Shown: one piece after another, positions 10,493 to 25,400 of the stretch
How the letters are laid out: each line of letters starts with the position of its first letter
Numbering within the stretch: position 1 is the stretch's first letter
Assembly: GCF_032062135.1 (NCBI RefSeq)
Contig: NC_092859.1
Location: 35,705,299-35,769,298, forward strand
Source: Pyxicephalus adspersus
Taxonomy: Eukaryota > Chordata > Amphibia > Anura > Pyxicephalidae
Direction of reading: 5' to 3'
Length of the DNA stretch: 64,000 nucleotides
Made by a program: the position numbers and the translations under genes
The notes under the pieces: model-generated
Told to the model about the DNA's origin: nothing
The model's input: only the letters and a program-made list of their open reading frames with translations
Database searches by the model: none

Positions 10493-13400
10493 CTGCAAAA
10501 AAAAAAAAAAAAAAGTATAAATACAAAGATGCTGAAGTACATTAAAACCAAAAAGCTAAATATGTAAAAGTGCTAAAGCAATATCTATCATAAATTGCTC
10601 ATGTTTTGTTTTCCACAGGTTTTCAGCTTTTTATTATCTTTTGTTACATCTCAGTAATACTGATTTCCTGCAGGCACTATGCACTCCAGTGGCATTTCTC
10701 AGAGAGTGTTTCCTGATACAGACAGGTGAACCGTATCTGCATAAAATGTCTTGAAACAACCTCTTATAGTCTGAATCAGAAGCCCATGTGACAGGTTGAC
10801 AAGGCAGGAGCACATTTATAAAATACAGAAAGAATCACCCTGTCACATTATTTTATTGAAATTTTCAGAAAATGTTAAGGTGACCAAGGTTGATGGGTGC
10901 ACAAGTAGTATAAAACAATACAAGATCAACAAGATCTGCTTTACAACTGGCATGGCTGTGTTGTTCGAGCAAACTTTAGGGAATGTTCCCATTGGTTGGG
11001 GGTTGTTCAGGAGCATTCCCATTAAGTGAATAAAACAGGGATTCCCCATTTATTAAAAAATCAATTTAATATTGATAAGGATACCCCAATTTTTACCAGA
11101 TTAGCATTAGATTCAGTGTTGATATATAACTAATGTCCAAGCCATTAAAAATATCTTGTAGTATATAGATTTCTTTAGAGCTTTGTGTGATTGAACTGAC
11201 AGCTTTCTCATTGCCTTTCCCTTCTGCAATATGGGACCCGCTTGCTCACAATTTTGATTGATTGATTTTGCATTTAGTTCCACTTTAGGAGGGGCATTCT
11301 GACCACCAGCAGGGGTTTCATGATCCAGCAGAGATTTTGTGATTCAGGATTCTTCTGGGTATAAATTAGGTTTAAATGTTTAAACTAAATTAAATGCAGC
11401 TGGGATTCTTTAATAAAATATAAATATCTGTGGACATGAAAGGAAAGCCATTGGGATAATGCAAGCCACAACAACCCACCCTAAACTAGAACCCTAGAAT
11501 ATTGCTATCCTTATATAATACATTCAAAGTTCAGAGTCATCTGCTATATTTACGAGCAGGAAGACAAGGATAATACAGAATTAAACAGAGCCAGCTATGT
11601 TCCACTTACTCAGTCACAGCTGTGAATGTCACCAGTTTAAAGGACAAAACAAAATCTAAAAATGATACAGACACTTCAGCCACATAATAAATGCTATTAT
11701 GACGGGAAGATGGAAAGTTTTGTCATTTTGGGTCAGCTAATTGAAAATGACTCATTATTTTTTTCCCTGGCTGTTACAGTGAAGAGACTATTGAAAGACA
11801 ATGTTTTAAGACCGCACCACTGGCATGCGTCTTACCACGTTCCAGTGAACTTTCTATTCAGCCCTTGTTACCAATAAACAAACTTAGCCATCTGCACAGG
11901 GGTTGGCATGATGCACCCACAGTCACCTCTCACACTGAACATCCGGTGTAATAAAGGGGACTAAGGTCCTCCAAGCTGGGTTCCTAGTAATCTATGTCGA
12001 GGATGAAGGCGACATTTGTTTTGGTACTCCCAACAGGAAATTACCACTTTCTAGATCAGCTAATTCTTGGCTGGCAAGGAGCTTTAACCCTATATGTTGG
12101 TTGTTTAAAGGATAAGTGCGTTTTTACATGAAGTGCACTTATCCTTCCTGTCTAGACCTAAAGTAACCGCACGTCCCTGTCCCAGACATGTAATTTGATT
12201 ATTGTTGTCATCCTATTGTCAAAAACATGCAGCTGGCTATGACTGCACAGATAATCCCTATAGCCTTCACAGGAGAATTTCCGGACATTTTAGGTAGTCC
12301 CATAGAAGAAGATTTCGGTTGAAGATAGTTAGGGTGGGCTACTTTTGGTCAGGGGGGGGGTTAGGCAGATCCAGTGCAAACTTCTTTTATGTATAAGTTA
12401 ACATATTCTTTAAGGCCCTATACCCACTGCCATTTTAAAGCTGAATTCTAGGCAGGTATAAGTGATGCAGGTATAAGTGATGCAGGATAATGCATTCATT
12501 CATTATTGCATTGATTTTTTTTTTCAGTGCAGCTATTGTAGGTATTTGAATTCAACTTTTTATCAGTCTCTTCTCCAATTTAGATTTATAGAGAGGCAGG
12601 ACCAAGACTCAGTCTGTGGCATGCAAATGTGTTTACAAGGGACGAGCACAGTGAGAAGAGAGAAGACCTTAACAGTCTCCTGCAGCTCCTTTGTTTTAAC
12701 TGCCCAGTCAGAAGACTGATAGAAAGGAGACATTGCTATAGTATTAGACTGTAAATTGTATTATCCCTGTGGCTTTGGCTGTCTTGTAGAGCTGTATAAA
12801 CCTTAAGAATAAATGGATACAAATATTTATTTTGTCTGTGTATTTGGCTGTTTGCCTCGAATTTAGCTTTAGTTTTTAATTGTAATTGCCACTATGACAT
12901 GTATCATGTTTAGTAGCTTCTGCAATGCATTTAAAAAGCTTCAAGAGACTTTCTTGAAGCCTTTTAACCACTCATCAGCTTTAGACTTGGAATATCTAAC
13001 CTTGAAATTATCAGGACTGCTGGTTGTTGTTTTAAATAAACATTTATTCATTTTGGTGAGCCTTCAATATGTTCCAGCACATTTGGCTACAGGCTAGAAT
13101 CTTAAACACACCTAGTACCAGTCTTCGATGCCCAAGCAAATATTTATTTAATTGATATCTTGGCAAAATCAATCAGGGACTCAATCCATTAGGGGATTTT
13201 GTTTTGTAATTGTTGTCCAAAAGAATACTGATTAAATGCAGAACTCTAGGCAAACATCTAAGTACACAACTGAACTTCATAATGCTTTGATGTATAACCA
13301 CTACTATGTACTTTTATTTCTGTCTGGCTAGTCCTGTGATTTACATATCTGACACACTGGCCCTGATTTATGAAAGCTCTCCAAGGCTGGAGAGAATACA

Positions 13401-16400
13401 CTTTCAGAAGTGAACTAGGTGATCCAGAAAACATGGAATGGATTTTTAAAAATCATTTGCTATTTGCTAGCAAATGTTTTGAATCCTGGACCAGATCCAT
13501 TCCAGGTTTGCTGGATCACCCAGCTTCACTGATGAAAGTGTATTCTCTCCAGCCTTGGAGAGCTTTCATAAATCAGGGTCACTGTATAAAGTGGCTTATC
13601 ATACATTTAAAGAGAATTAGTTTCCATTGAATTATTGCCAAAAACCTTTTTAAACGTTTTACTTACTTAAATACAGAAATGTAAATTGTGTGTGTTGGGA
13701 CGTTCTTGTATTGTTTAATTTTACCTGAAGGCTTCACATGCTTAGGATACCATATTATTGATGATGGTGTCTTTATCTTGTGACCTAGTTCAATTTCTGA
13801 AGAATGTTTCCTTCTGCACGTCACTATGTGGTAAAGCATTTACGTAACAGGAAGAAAAAAATGTGGACTAGAGGTCACAATAGGGTAATTACATGTTTTT
13901 TATGTTTGTTTTTTGCGAAGCTATTCTACCTTTCTGTGTTTAGGGCTTACAAAGAAAGCAATATGCCAACTTTTAATACTCAGCAGAGTGGATCTTTTGG
14001 GTGTGTTTATATATGTCTGACACAAATCAGCCCCTCCATGCAGCTTCTCACCTTGTGATTTGCTGCAATATTACAATGTTCTCTGTCTGCATTCTGATAT
14101 ATGGGACATTATTAAATAAAAACTGACTTTACTATTAGTATGTTTTTGTTGGTGTGCCTCTTGGGGAGATTTTGCATTCTGTCCTGGCAGGAAGTAATGT
14201 GAAATCTCCCTATTAGGGACACACATAGCAAAAAAAAAAAAACAGCTGATAGCTCTTCAATGAATGGCAAAAGATTAGAAAACAAGTTCCCTCTATCTAA
14301 TCAGAAACAAGTAGGTGATCACAATCTGCAGTATTTAGCAAAATAGTAAAAAATGTGGGTGCTCTGGCCATCTTATATTGGTATAACTGGTTATAGGAGT
14401 CATACAAACCTGGGAGGTGCTTCTATGGTAGGCTGTGTAATGAAGTGGTCCAGTAATCCCTGCTTCGTGCGGTAAAGATGTATACTGCGATGCTATTGGA
14501 TGATGACTTTGATTGCTGTAAGTTCCATAATTATAGCTCCCTGTATACCTGAAAAAAATGCAAAATGTGTCACTGACAATCTGCACTGACTTTAGAAGTT
14601 TTTATTTACATATAAAAAGGTTCATTCTGTTATTGGGCAAGCCTATTTCAAGACATTGTGATGCCCAAGGCTGATCAGTGGTGACATTCTGTGTACAAAC
14701 TGCATTCAGGACATAGTTGCACATACTAGAACCCATTTGCTTATTCTTATCTTCATGGAACCTTATTCCCATTATAATCAGTTCATTCAGGACATAGTGG
14801 ATCATACTGGAACCCTTATTTGCTTATTCTTATCTTCATGGAACCCTATTCCCATTACAATCAGTTCATGATTTAATAGCAAATAGTCAGTCCACCCTGG
14901 ATGGGCATAAGTGGCTGACAGTCAGGCCCCAGAAAGTGCGTATACATTGGAATTGGCTTTAAAGAGAAGTTACAATTCTCCAAATGCAGATAATACATTT
15001 TATACAGATTTTTACAGATATTTAAACTTCCTTGAAGTGATACCTTGACTACTATGTGCTAATGAGGGTTCAGAAAAAAAAGTAAAAAAGTAACTAAAAA
15101 TTAGCACTCTACGTTACGTAACGTAAAAGGTACTGTAAATTTTGGCTATCCTCACACTGGCTAGTTGTTATCAGTGAAATGATGGTTCGCCTGACATCAA
15201 TATCAGGTACACAGGATGGTAAAACTTATATAAGTGCACCAATCTTGCATAAAAAAGAGAAATCCTCCTCCCCTAACATCAGGGAAGAATAAATCAATTT
15301 AGGCTTTAATTTTGGCTATAACAATGGCATTTTTACAAAACACATTGAAAATGACGTAATACATTTACTTACCCATGCTCGTCTCGATGTGGATATACAG
15401 GTATTCTGTGTGTGACAGAAGGGGACATGTGTGCACTCCTCATACACGGGACTTGCTGGGGGCTCTCTGCAGCTCCATTAGCAGCTGTGGTGACAGTGTA
15501 GGTTAGAGACCATGTATATGACTGCATTGTACCTACAGAAATGAAGCCAGGAATCACATTACACAGCAGTATTTGTCTTATCCTTAGATACAGAACTTAA
15601 AGAGCCCCTGTCATTTCTGCAAAGAAAAGACAGACCTTTTACGAGGTGATTGCTAGAATGTGGTCACTTCGCAAAGTTTTTTACTCCATGTTAACAGTAA
15701 ACTGTTACTTTTAATGTAAGCAGTTTGCAAATCATTTTAGTTTCCTTTTTTAAGACTTATTTGTGATTCTTGGGAAAAGCAACATTAATTCAAATTAAAA
15801 ATATACCTTAAGTTAAAGTCACCTCTAGAGATTTCTAGATATGACTTGTGCAAAGAGATCACTGCTTCCCCACAGAGGGCAATGGATTTTTCCATTGTAT
15901 GTATGTATAAATTCCTATACATCAGCTGGGAATTTTATCAATATCCAAATTCTAATATGAAACTTTAGATTCCATGTTTTTCACAAGGACGTGTTAGTGG
16001 TAGTTTCAATTGATTACAAGGAGATTGGATTTAAATTACTTTGATTGAACGTGGCAGAAAAATCTAATTGTTAACATTACATTTGTAGAAGTTTTTTTTT
16101 TAAAGAGATTTTCCAAGAAACTCAATTGAAACTTTCTTATCAGTTAATCTAAAAGGATTTCATGTAATATTATTTTGAGGATACATCAGTACATGTCCTG
16201 GTGTTAAAGACTTTGGGTAAAGTTTAACTTTTCAGTTAAGCCGCAGTATGTGATGACAAATGAACATCAACCGTATCGATTGAAAATCTATTGTCTCAGC
16301 ATTTTCCTTCAGAAAAGATTTTGTACTGTGGACCACCCAGTTTGTTAGCTCATTAGTATTTGTTTATGTAAATGAAGCAGGGAGAAATGTGAACCAAGGT

Positions 16401-19400
16401 AAACAAAGGAGCAATCATTTGCATTCCCTCACAGACTTTTCAGTACAGGCTGCTACTTCTAGACTTCAAGCCAACCAGAACAGCCAATGGCACTGGTGTG
16501 CATGAGAGCTTCCCAATAGGAACGAGGAAAAAAGCAATTGTTGTTAAAATCTAATCATAGTTAGCTAAGCTGGTAATCACAATGGTCAATGTAGCTCTCA
16601 AAGATCACAGAGAGTTAAAAACATGAGACATTACCCCGAATTCCTGCACACAAACTGACTTTTTTTGTAAGGAAATTAAAACCTAAATCATTAAATTAAA
16701 CAGAAATAAAGATATATCCATGCATAGGATCAAAATACCCAAAAAAAAATCATTCAGGAATTGGGCAAAAGGAATTTCATTTACGTTTTTGTATATGTAA
16801 ATGTTGTTTATTTACTGTTGCTTTCATTTTTCTGTTTTACCTTGTGTTTTGCTATGTCCTTTTTTTATTATATGAAAAAAATTAAATAATAAGGCTAATG
16901 AGTGACCATTACGGTACAAGAACAGGTCATGGATAGTTAAAAGCAGCTTCTGTAAACCTCAGAAGCCATTAGTGGTAATGCTCTTGCCTTGTATTTTTGG
17001 ATCTTCCGTCAATACCAACTTGGGAACATGGAATTCTACATGGAATTCGTAAAGTTGGCATGTATTAGTGTGATTTTTTTTCCAAGGTTTTAAAACCCAT
17101 TAGTAAGCTAATTGGCTTCCTCCTCAAACTGATCCTAGTGCGTGCATATTTTTGAACATTAGATTATGAGCGCCTTTGGAAGAGATTGTAGGTACTAGCT
17201 GAATACCCCAATGCTGTAACGATAACATGTAACAACTGTACAATAAAGATATAAGGATAACTACATTTCTGTCAAGGAAAATCTGTTAACCAATAATTAT
17301 ACATGGAAAAAAAACTTGTTTGCCTTTGCAGCCTAAAGGCCTACTGTGTCTAATAGTAAACCTTTCCCTCTTGAATATATATTGAAAACTGTTATTTATA
17401 ATACATTGTTCACCACAAATAAAATAAGTAAGAGTCTAAGCATATTTATTTCCTCACAGAAGTCTAAAGCTGCGTACACACTTCCAATTTTTATCGTTCA
17501 AAATGAACGACGAACGAACGACGAACGATTGATTGGGCAAAAATCGTTCGTAAAAAAAGTAACCAACGACGCCGACGAATGAGGAAAGTCGTTGGAAACG
17601 AACGACCGGACCGGCGGATCGGATTGGACGACGATCGTTGACCATCGTTCGTGTGTACGATCGTTCGTTGATCGTCCATGGTCTGAGCATGCGTGACGAA
17701 CGAACGTTCGTTCACTTCCTGTCGTGCACGTCACTCCCTGTATCGCTCAAACGATCGTATCTATTGTGTGTACAATATCTACGAACGATCGTGTCGTTAT
17801 CTGTATGTGCAGGATCGGTGCTATACGATCGTTCGTAGATATCGTGCAGGATCGTTCGTTGTTCGTTTAACAACGATAATAATTGGAAGTGTGTACGTAG
17901 CTTAAAGATAACACTGAAAGCAAGCCAACACATTCCAGGGGTTATAAGGATGCCCTTCTCAGGTGATATGTGCTGAGATAACAGCAACTCATCTAATCCA
18001 CTACACAAGTGCAAGCTATTCCATCCCATTTGATTTAGGATCCTTGCTTGTCCAAGAACAAGAAACCATGTGTATTCATTAGGTACACATATGATATAAG
18101 GGCAAATTATCTGTCTGGTTACACCTAATTTGTCAATAACTGCCCTATATTGTAAAATAAGAGGACTCTTGTTGTCAGCTAATATACCTTTGGACAACAT
18201 AGAATTTTGATGGATATCTGTAAACAAATGCAGAATTATGAAAATATTAAATCTGCCAAAAAAGAAGCCTAACTGCTCCACAAGTCAGAAAGGCTGGGTT
18301 ACTTTTAAAAAATACAATAAAGTCTCCTTTTTTTGTGAGTTATACAGGATGGGAACAAAGTTGGAAAAAACACCTCTACTGCCTCTTTAAAAACCAGTAA
18401 ATTGCACATCTTTTTACTTTGGCTAGTGCTGGAAAGTACGATTGTACTTTAGAATCCAATGAAAAGCGTCATTCAGTGCCCCGGCTTGCTATTTTTAGTT
18501 CACAGCCCAATATTAATCTATGGCCTGTAAAACTAAGTGAATTTAGAATTCTTTACTGTAATAATTTTCAAACACAATGTCTGGTGCTGCCTAGTCTTTT
18601 CACTAGACTCAAACCTATTTGAAGGTTTTTAATTAGATGAAACTAATTAAAATAAGGAACGTGGACAATGGCTATCATTACAAATAAAGGATTGATGAAT
18701 AAAAGCCTATCATTTAGGCTGTTAGATTTTTCAGAATAAATTCATGTTTTTTTTTTGCAAAAGTTGTGGTAATATCTTTGCACTGGATTACCTAAAAAAA
18801 ATGTGATTTGACCAGGGGTCCCAACCTTGCGCTGTACATACTCCATACAGCAGTGTAGTTCAATTCTACTAATACAGGGGGCCTGAAATGTGCCCTCCTG
18901 ACATCTCCCCAAGGCTTGACATGAATGTAGTGAATCAAAGGTGTCACAGCTGTAGATATGCTGTAGGAGTTTTTGGAAGAAGATCCATCCTTCCCACTGC
19001 TTCTCTTCCGCTGCATCTCTTTGCAGTTCACAAACTTCCATATGACCTTAAAATCAAATTCAAGCTCCTGTGCTTTGCCTTCAAATCCCTCCACAGTTGT
19101 TTTCCCAATTACCTTTCTGAGCTGGTAAAAAAAAATACTCCCCTAGTCGCTCTCTATGCTCTTCCGATGGCCTACAACTGACTTCCTCACTCATAACCTC
19201 ATCACACGCACGGCTCCAAAACATTTCTAGAGCTGCCCCGACTCTCTTGAATGGTCTTCCCCGTCCTATTCAGCTTGCTCCTACTTTCTGCTCATTTAAA
19301 AGAGCACTCAAAACCCATTTTTTCAAACTTGCCTACCCATCTTCTTCTGTCTTTTGAAAATGTCACTACTTCCCGCCACTACACATCTCCCCTTCTATTG

Positions 19401-22400
19401 TGTGTAAATTCCCCCACCTACTACATTGTAGTCGGGGCAGGGTCCTCTCCTCCTGTGTCACTGTCTGTATCTGTCTGTCATTTGAAACCCCTATTTATTG
19501 TACAGTGCTGCATAATATGTTGGCGCTATATAAATCCTGTTTATTAATATTATTATTATTAATAATATTAATAATAATAATAAAAATTATTCGGCCAGAG
19601 GACTGTTTCATGAGATGGCTAGAAAATCACATTTTATGTTAAAAAGAGGAATGAATAGACAAACCAGTAAAACGTTAGACAGTGTGTGCTAAGTATGCAG
19701 AACACAGAGCACTGTCTGCCGGGGCCCTAGGTTCTACACAATAGTTGCCAAAGGGACACAGATTGGGCACCAGGATACACACCAGCAATGACATAGCAGA
19801 TTACATCTCTTATTGCTGCAATCTTTAAAGATATGAAGTCAAGTGAACACAGGGAAATGTTTGACTGAATAACATAAATTTATGCTATTTGTAAGCAAAC
19901 AAATCAGTTGGGCCTTAAATGCTAAGTAAATAGGACATGTACAAGAATTAGTTTCAAATTAGTCTGTTAGATGGAAAATTGGTATTTACATGCTTCACAG
20001 ATCATTGCCAAAAAGTTTGCTTTTCCCCAAGCTTTCCAGAACTTCTTTTATCATCACACTGTTTTCAAAGGATTAAACCTGTCCTTGCCTCCTTATGCTT
20101 TGGCTACATATCCTACTGGCAAACAAACTTTCACATTAGTAACACAATAGATATGTGGATTCCAATATAACCAGCCTAGATGGTTTTACAGAGATTGTAT
20201 TGGATGCAAAGTATTTTTAAGGATGTGTTCTTCCTGTTGTTTTAAAATAGTTCTGAACAGAAAATTTAGGCATTGTCTGGAAATGAATCTAAAAAAATAG
20301 CAATGGATGAGTATTGGAGTGTACCGAAACATTCCTGTTCTTACAACCTCATAGCTGTATCTGTAGTGTGAGATCCAAGGCCTCTGACTGCTGGTCCTAG
20401 GAGATTTAGAGTGAAATGTGTTGTCATTGTTGTTCTGTACACTGTTTTCATTTCTGGAGGCTCTGACATTAGAAGCTCCAGAGAAACTTCAAACCACCAA
20501 ATTCTGCCACTACCAAGATGGCTCCCTCCACACAGAGACACAGTGCAGAAACAAGACGTGTAAGTCAGTAATGAGGAAAAGATCATCTACAAGGAGGCAA
20601 TACTGAAGACTAGGGCTTTGCTTTCTCCTTTTTTTTTTGTGAGCTCAGCTTGTACAAACTTTAGTGCAGAACATGATGAACCATCCATTGAAGGTACATC
20701 TATTGATCTTTGTCTATTGAGCTACTAACAATAAAAAAGGCATTTCTTCACTCCACAATATACAGTAGATCGCCTGGGACAGATTTCTACATCTGGGTAG
20801 CAGCGCAGCTAGGGCTGGCGTGAGACTAAACACCCACCATACTAGTGTCAGTAAAACTTTTGTATAATAAAAGTTTCCATACTGCCACTGCTAGTGTCAT
20901 ATGGTTGGGTCCACCTTGTAAGGAATGATGGTGTCAAAATAATGTTGACCTTGGTGGTCAGAAATATAAGTTCAGCCTTGTATATCATTTAAAAGGATAG
21001 TCATAATACTATTGGTTCAGTCTCTTCAATACTTAATATTCCACGTTAGTAGATGTGTAAAACCACATTTGTATGTTTCTCAGGATCCCTATTGGTGACA
21101 TCCGTTCACTGAGTTCCTACTTGCTGTGGTAGTTATGAGGGGTGCCCCCTCTCCCTATTGCTCCATATATTTTATAAATAGTAATACCAACAGGTAGTGC
21201 TAAGATTAGTAAAGGTGGATGGTTACATTCAAATCTACTAGGGGGATAGGAACAGAAATAATATGATTTAGGAAATATATCAGTTGGAGTAATAAAACAC
21301 ATAAGAAGGGTCTGTTCCCCCTTAATTAAAATACCACGCTTGGATTACTTTTTTGTTCCATACTTTAGAGTTACAGTACACAAGACATCCTCTTCTACTT
21401 TTCATGACCAGTCAACTAAGGACCTAGAAGAAATTTTGTTGAACCCTCCCCCCCGGTCCCCCCATCCTTACATAAAGAAGGGTAGCCATGCACACATACC
21501 AACAGACCAGGACATTTTATATTTAGATCTAATTTGCCAGTACTTAAATCTTGCATGGGAATATGACATGACTGATATCTGCCCAACTACTGAATAGATT
21601 GATGGACAGAAAAATGCATCCAAACAAAATGGCTAAATGGTTTTAGGTAGAATCCAATTACTTTACTAAAAAACATTGTAAACCCCATTAGGATAGTAGC
21701 ATTAGTGGAGACTTCAAAAAATCGGTATCTAAACCAACAAAGTTTATGAATTATCCAAGCAGAAGAAATAGGTAAGCAGGGATTTTTTTTACATGATTGG
21801 ATAATTTAAATTAATCAACTCGTTTGCAAATCAGCCACAATGTATTGCAGATTAGTTCTGCAGATGTGGTTAGTGTGACAACACTTACTAACTGTTGTAC
21901 CGTATTTAGAAAGGAGGAGTGTTGTCTAGCATAGGAACTGTCTTAGGACTACTGAACCCCCTACCTCTTCTCCATAACACAAACAGGGAGGTATTGCATG
22001 CTGAACTGAGCAGGGCGGATTTCATTTTAGAGTACACAGATTAAATGCTTTTAGCAGTATATTTACCAAACCAAAAAGGAACAAAAATAGAAGTAGATTG
22101 CTATAGTTTAGATTTTAACCCCTAAACAGTCTAATCAACACAAAAATGCATAGATCTGTTTCATCCCTTGCTTTTGTCTAGTTGTTTGTGGCGACCCTAG
22201 TGCTAGCCTTATTCACAATCCTTTGGCATGTTCTTACATTTAAATCAAAGATTCCAGAGTTAAATGCTTCATTTAATATTCACAGTCTTTTAAATGTGTT
22301 TGCTTGGTGAACAAGCAGAGCAGTTAAACGTCACTGCAGGGTAAACTGGAGTACAGAATCCTATCACAATCCAAACAAATGGGTGTAGAGTGTGAGAATT

Positions 22401-25400
22401 GCTTGGAAGTTAAAGGCAGTAAAGTAAGGGCTCTTTTGGAACTTAGCAAGATAGATGGGTTAAATACAAGCTGTGCGCATTTGTAATGTGGTCAACAATG
22501 TCCCATCATAAGCTGTAGGCCAGGCATTGACTAGAGAAGCATACATCAAGCTGCTCTATAAACAGTTCACATGACAATAAAGACCTCCACGGAATTTAAA
22601 GCAGGAGCCCTTTACCCAAGGGAAAGTCCCAGGACAATAAAAGCAGCCTCTTCCTGTTAAATGGGAGTTGACATTGTACACTTTAAAGATCAGGTATAGT
22701 GCAAACTCAATCAAACGTTATCCATTAACTATTTCAACAGCCTCTTACAGTTTATATATACATATCATATATTCCAACCCAAATTTCTACAATATAACAA
22801 CAATAAATATCAATATAACTATTATAGTATAACTAAAGGGAGCTAAACCAGCATTTACAAATTGTAATTTACAAAATTTTTTTACATTTGTTTTTCATGC
22901 ATTTAAATATTCAACTAGTAGACTATAGGAAACATAAAGAATTCAAATTGCATGTAATCACATTTATAAGGGTATAACTGGTGAACCAGCATCCAATTTT
23001 AGGTAGAAGTCTTGCCTAGAAGAGGAAACTTCAAGTTTCCACCAATTTCTTTTACTAGCCAGAAAAGATTCTGCTATACCCTTCTTTATTCAATATCTCA
23101 TTGCTACTGTTATCTGACTTGTTAATGTCCTGACTCCTGCCTTTCCTATAACCAGTAAAAGCACTCTGATTGGGCAATGACAGATTATAGGGTTTATCCC
23201 TGAAGTCTTTAAATTAGTTTGTAATAATACTCCAATCATCACATTCACTAACAATACATTTTTTATTCAATGCTTGGTTGCTTGGTCAGTGAACAGTATT
23301 TTTGGATCTGGTACCTTGATAGTCCCTAATTTTATACTTTTATTTTATAGTATCTTGTGCTTGCTGCACATAGGGAAGACATTTATTTTTAAATGTTTAA
23401 AATAAAGGCGTACTTTAAAAGTATATAAAAACAGAAATGATTTAAAATAAAGGTGACGTAGAAAGAATAATAATTTCCAATATATAGCTTTCTTTACATC
23501 AAGCAATTTCAAAGCTGAATACCAGCTTTTAATTTTAAAGAGACTGTTAATAAATGGTATTAAAACATTCCCTCTGCTATGTACAAATCTTGGGTGTTTA
23601 ACATTTACCGATTGCTATTGTTTATCACTACAATAGGGTGTCCTGTGAACTAACAGGAATGTGTGGAGGGCTGGTCAAGCTCCTCCACTACCAGGAATTC
23701 CTAGAAAATTGTCTGTTCAGAATAGCTCAGCATTTATCTGTACCAAAAAAGAGTTAGAGAAGCTGGTACTTCCAGTTGCCTTCTCTTTGTACCTACTATC
23801 AACTCTTTTTTTAAGTTACAGTCATTCTACTATAAGCACCAATCTACAAAGAATTTATTTGCATTTATGAAATCTTCTACATGTATTTTTTGTATGATGT
23901 TTATTACTACTCAAAGCACATTTACCAATTCTGCTAATCACACATAATAAAATGGGCAAGTAGGCGCCATTGACAAATAAAGGTATTTAAGATGTTGGCA
24001 TACCTGTCGTCACTAATGCGGCTGCACTGTCTGGAGAATGGTTCCCAGGAGACGCTGCAGATGGAATTTCAGCTAAAGCTGTAGATGCAGCTGGTGAGAA
24101 TGGTACAGGAGAAGGTGTAGAGATTGTGGGCTCAGACAGAATCATTTCATCTGTGTTGTCTGAAATATTGGAAATATTTAATCATTTTCTGTACCACAAA
24201 TGATACATACTGTATCATCATCCTGTGCTGGTTACATTTAAATGTGTCTATCCATGGCCAACTAGTTACTTTGGGATAGACACTGGATCAGTTCTGTAAA
24301 TGTTTCAGGATCCATGACATTCCAGCTTTACCCACACTCTCAATACCATTAAAATTCTTTCCTGGCTTGCAACTTCCCTACTGCTGGATGATCCATAGGG
24401 ATATATTGAAATTCCAGCAGATGCCAAGTGATATTATTGCTCAGCATGAAGCTGGATAATGCATACCATGGGATAGTGAGAAAGTTTTGAAGCTAGTTAA
24501 AGGCAAGTAAAACAATGAGTTAATGTAACCTCCCCATTAGTCAATCTCAGAGCCTGTGTAATTCGGATATATGAAATTTAAATTATGTAAACTAAAATTC
24601 TTTATTTGTTTTTAAACTATTTCTTTTGTATTTGTGTTTTAAGTATATACGGTTTATGCAATATTTGTTTTCAAATAATTTGATATTTGGGAGTCTACAG
24701 TTCCATCTGCCAGCTGAAAAGGAGAATATAAAATTATTACACAATTGCCCTTATTACTCAGCAGTTCACATGTATGTTCTTAAAGAATTTCTTTTTATAC
24801 TTACCAGTGTGAGATTCTCCCTTCATGGCCCTCATAAGCTCATTGGCTCTCTCTTGGCAGTGTAAAGACTCCAATAAATAAAGAACGTAGTCATCAAACA
24901 TTAGGTGTATGAGGTGGAATGACCCTGGTATAGGATAGGGAGAAATAATTAATTTCTTCTTCAAAGTTAGAAAGTTAATATACTGTAAATCTATCTTCCC
25001 AGTACAGTTATGGTCTGTAGAAATACTCAATAGCTTCTTGGGAACTGCATTTGGGAATTTGACTATTACGTCCCTGCACTGCAAGAACCCCCTACTTCAA
25101 ACTTCACACTGCATGCATTTAGTAAAAAAATGGAAAATTCAAAACCTAATCCTAATTAGCTGAAGCTGAGATAGCACCACTGAAATTAACAAAAGACAGA
25201 TGTGAAATATTTAAACAAATATGGCATGATGTCTCTGTGCAAATTGTGATGACCTCACTTCAGAAAGCCTGAGGTCCCTCTGAACTGGAACTGGGCAGCC
25301 AACCGATTACCATAAATATTTATTTATAATTGCCAGTTAATCCTCTTTCAAATAAATATAAAGGAATGACAACTGTGCAAAACACACTCTACATTTATCT

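Larger units (their letters stand above)
10493..14409 (-). other. rfx4 intron 17
   Basis: About 3.9 kb. It contains an interspersed repeat at 10618-10770 and a palindromic MITE at 13358-13584. A short inverted motif pair (GGATAAGTGC / GTGCACTTATCC) lies near 12111-12145. No further exon was recognised. Confidence 0.6.
15533..24003 (-). other. rfx4 intron 15
   Basis: About 8.5 kb. It holds a SOX/octamer motif cluster at about 16340-16510, a Harbinger-type MITE at 17468-17902 and an L2-type LINE tail at 18995-19590. The rest, especially 19650-24000, shows nothing I can support. Confidence 0.6.

Noticed and set aside
17454..17905. Cluster of ORFs on both strands rich in RTNDRS/ERSFV
   Set aside because: They are readings through the CpG-rich palindromic MITE. 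The same ORFs recur at 42738-43249 in the second copy.
17712..18281. 189-codon minus-strand open frame
   Set aside because: It crosses the MITE boundary into intron sequence, has no recognisable domain and no splice-phase fit to rfx4.
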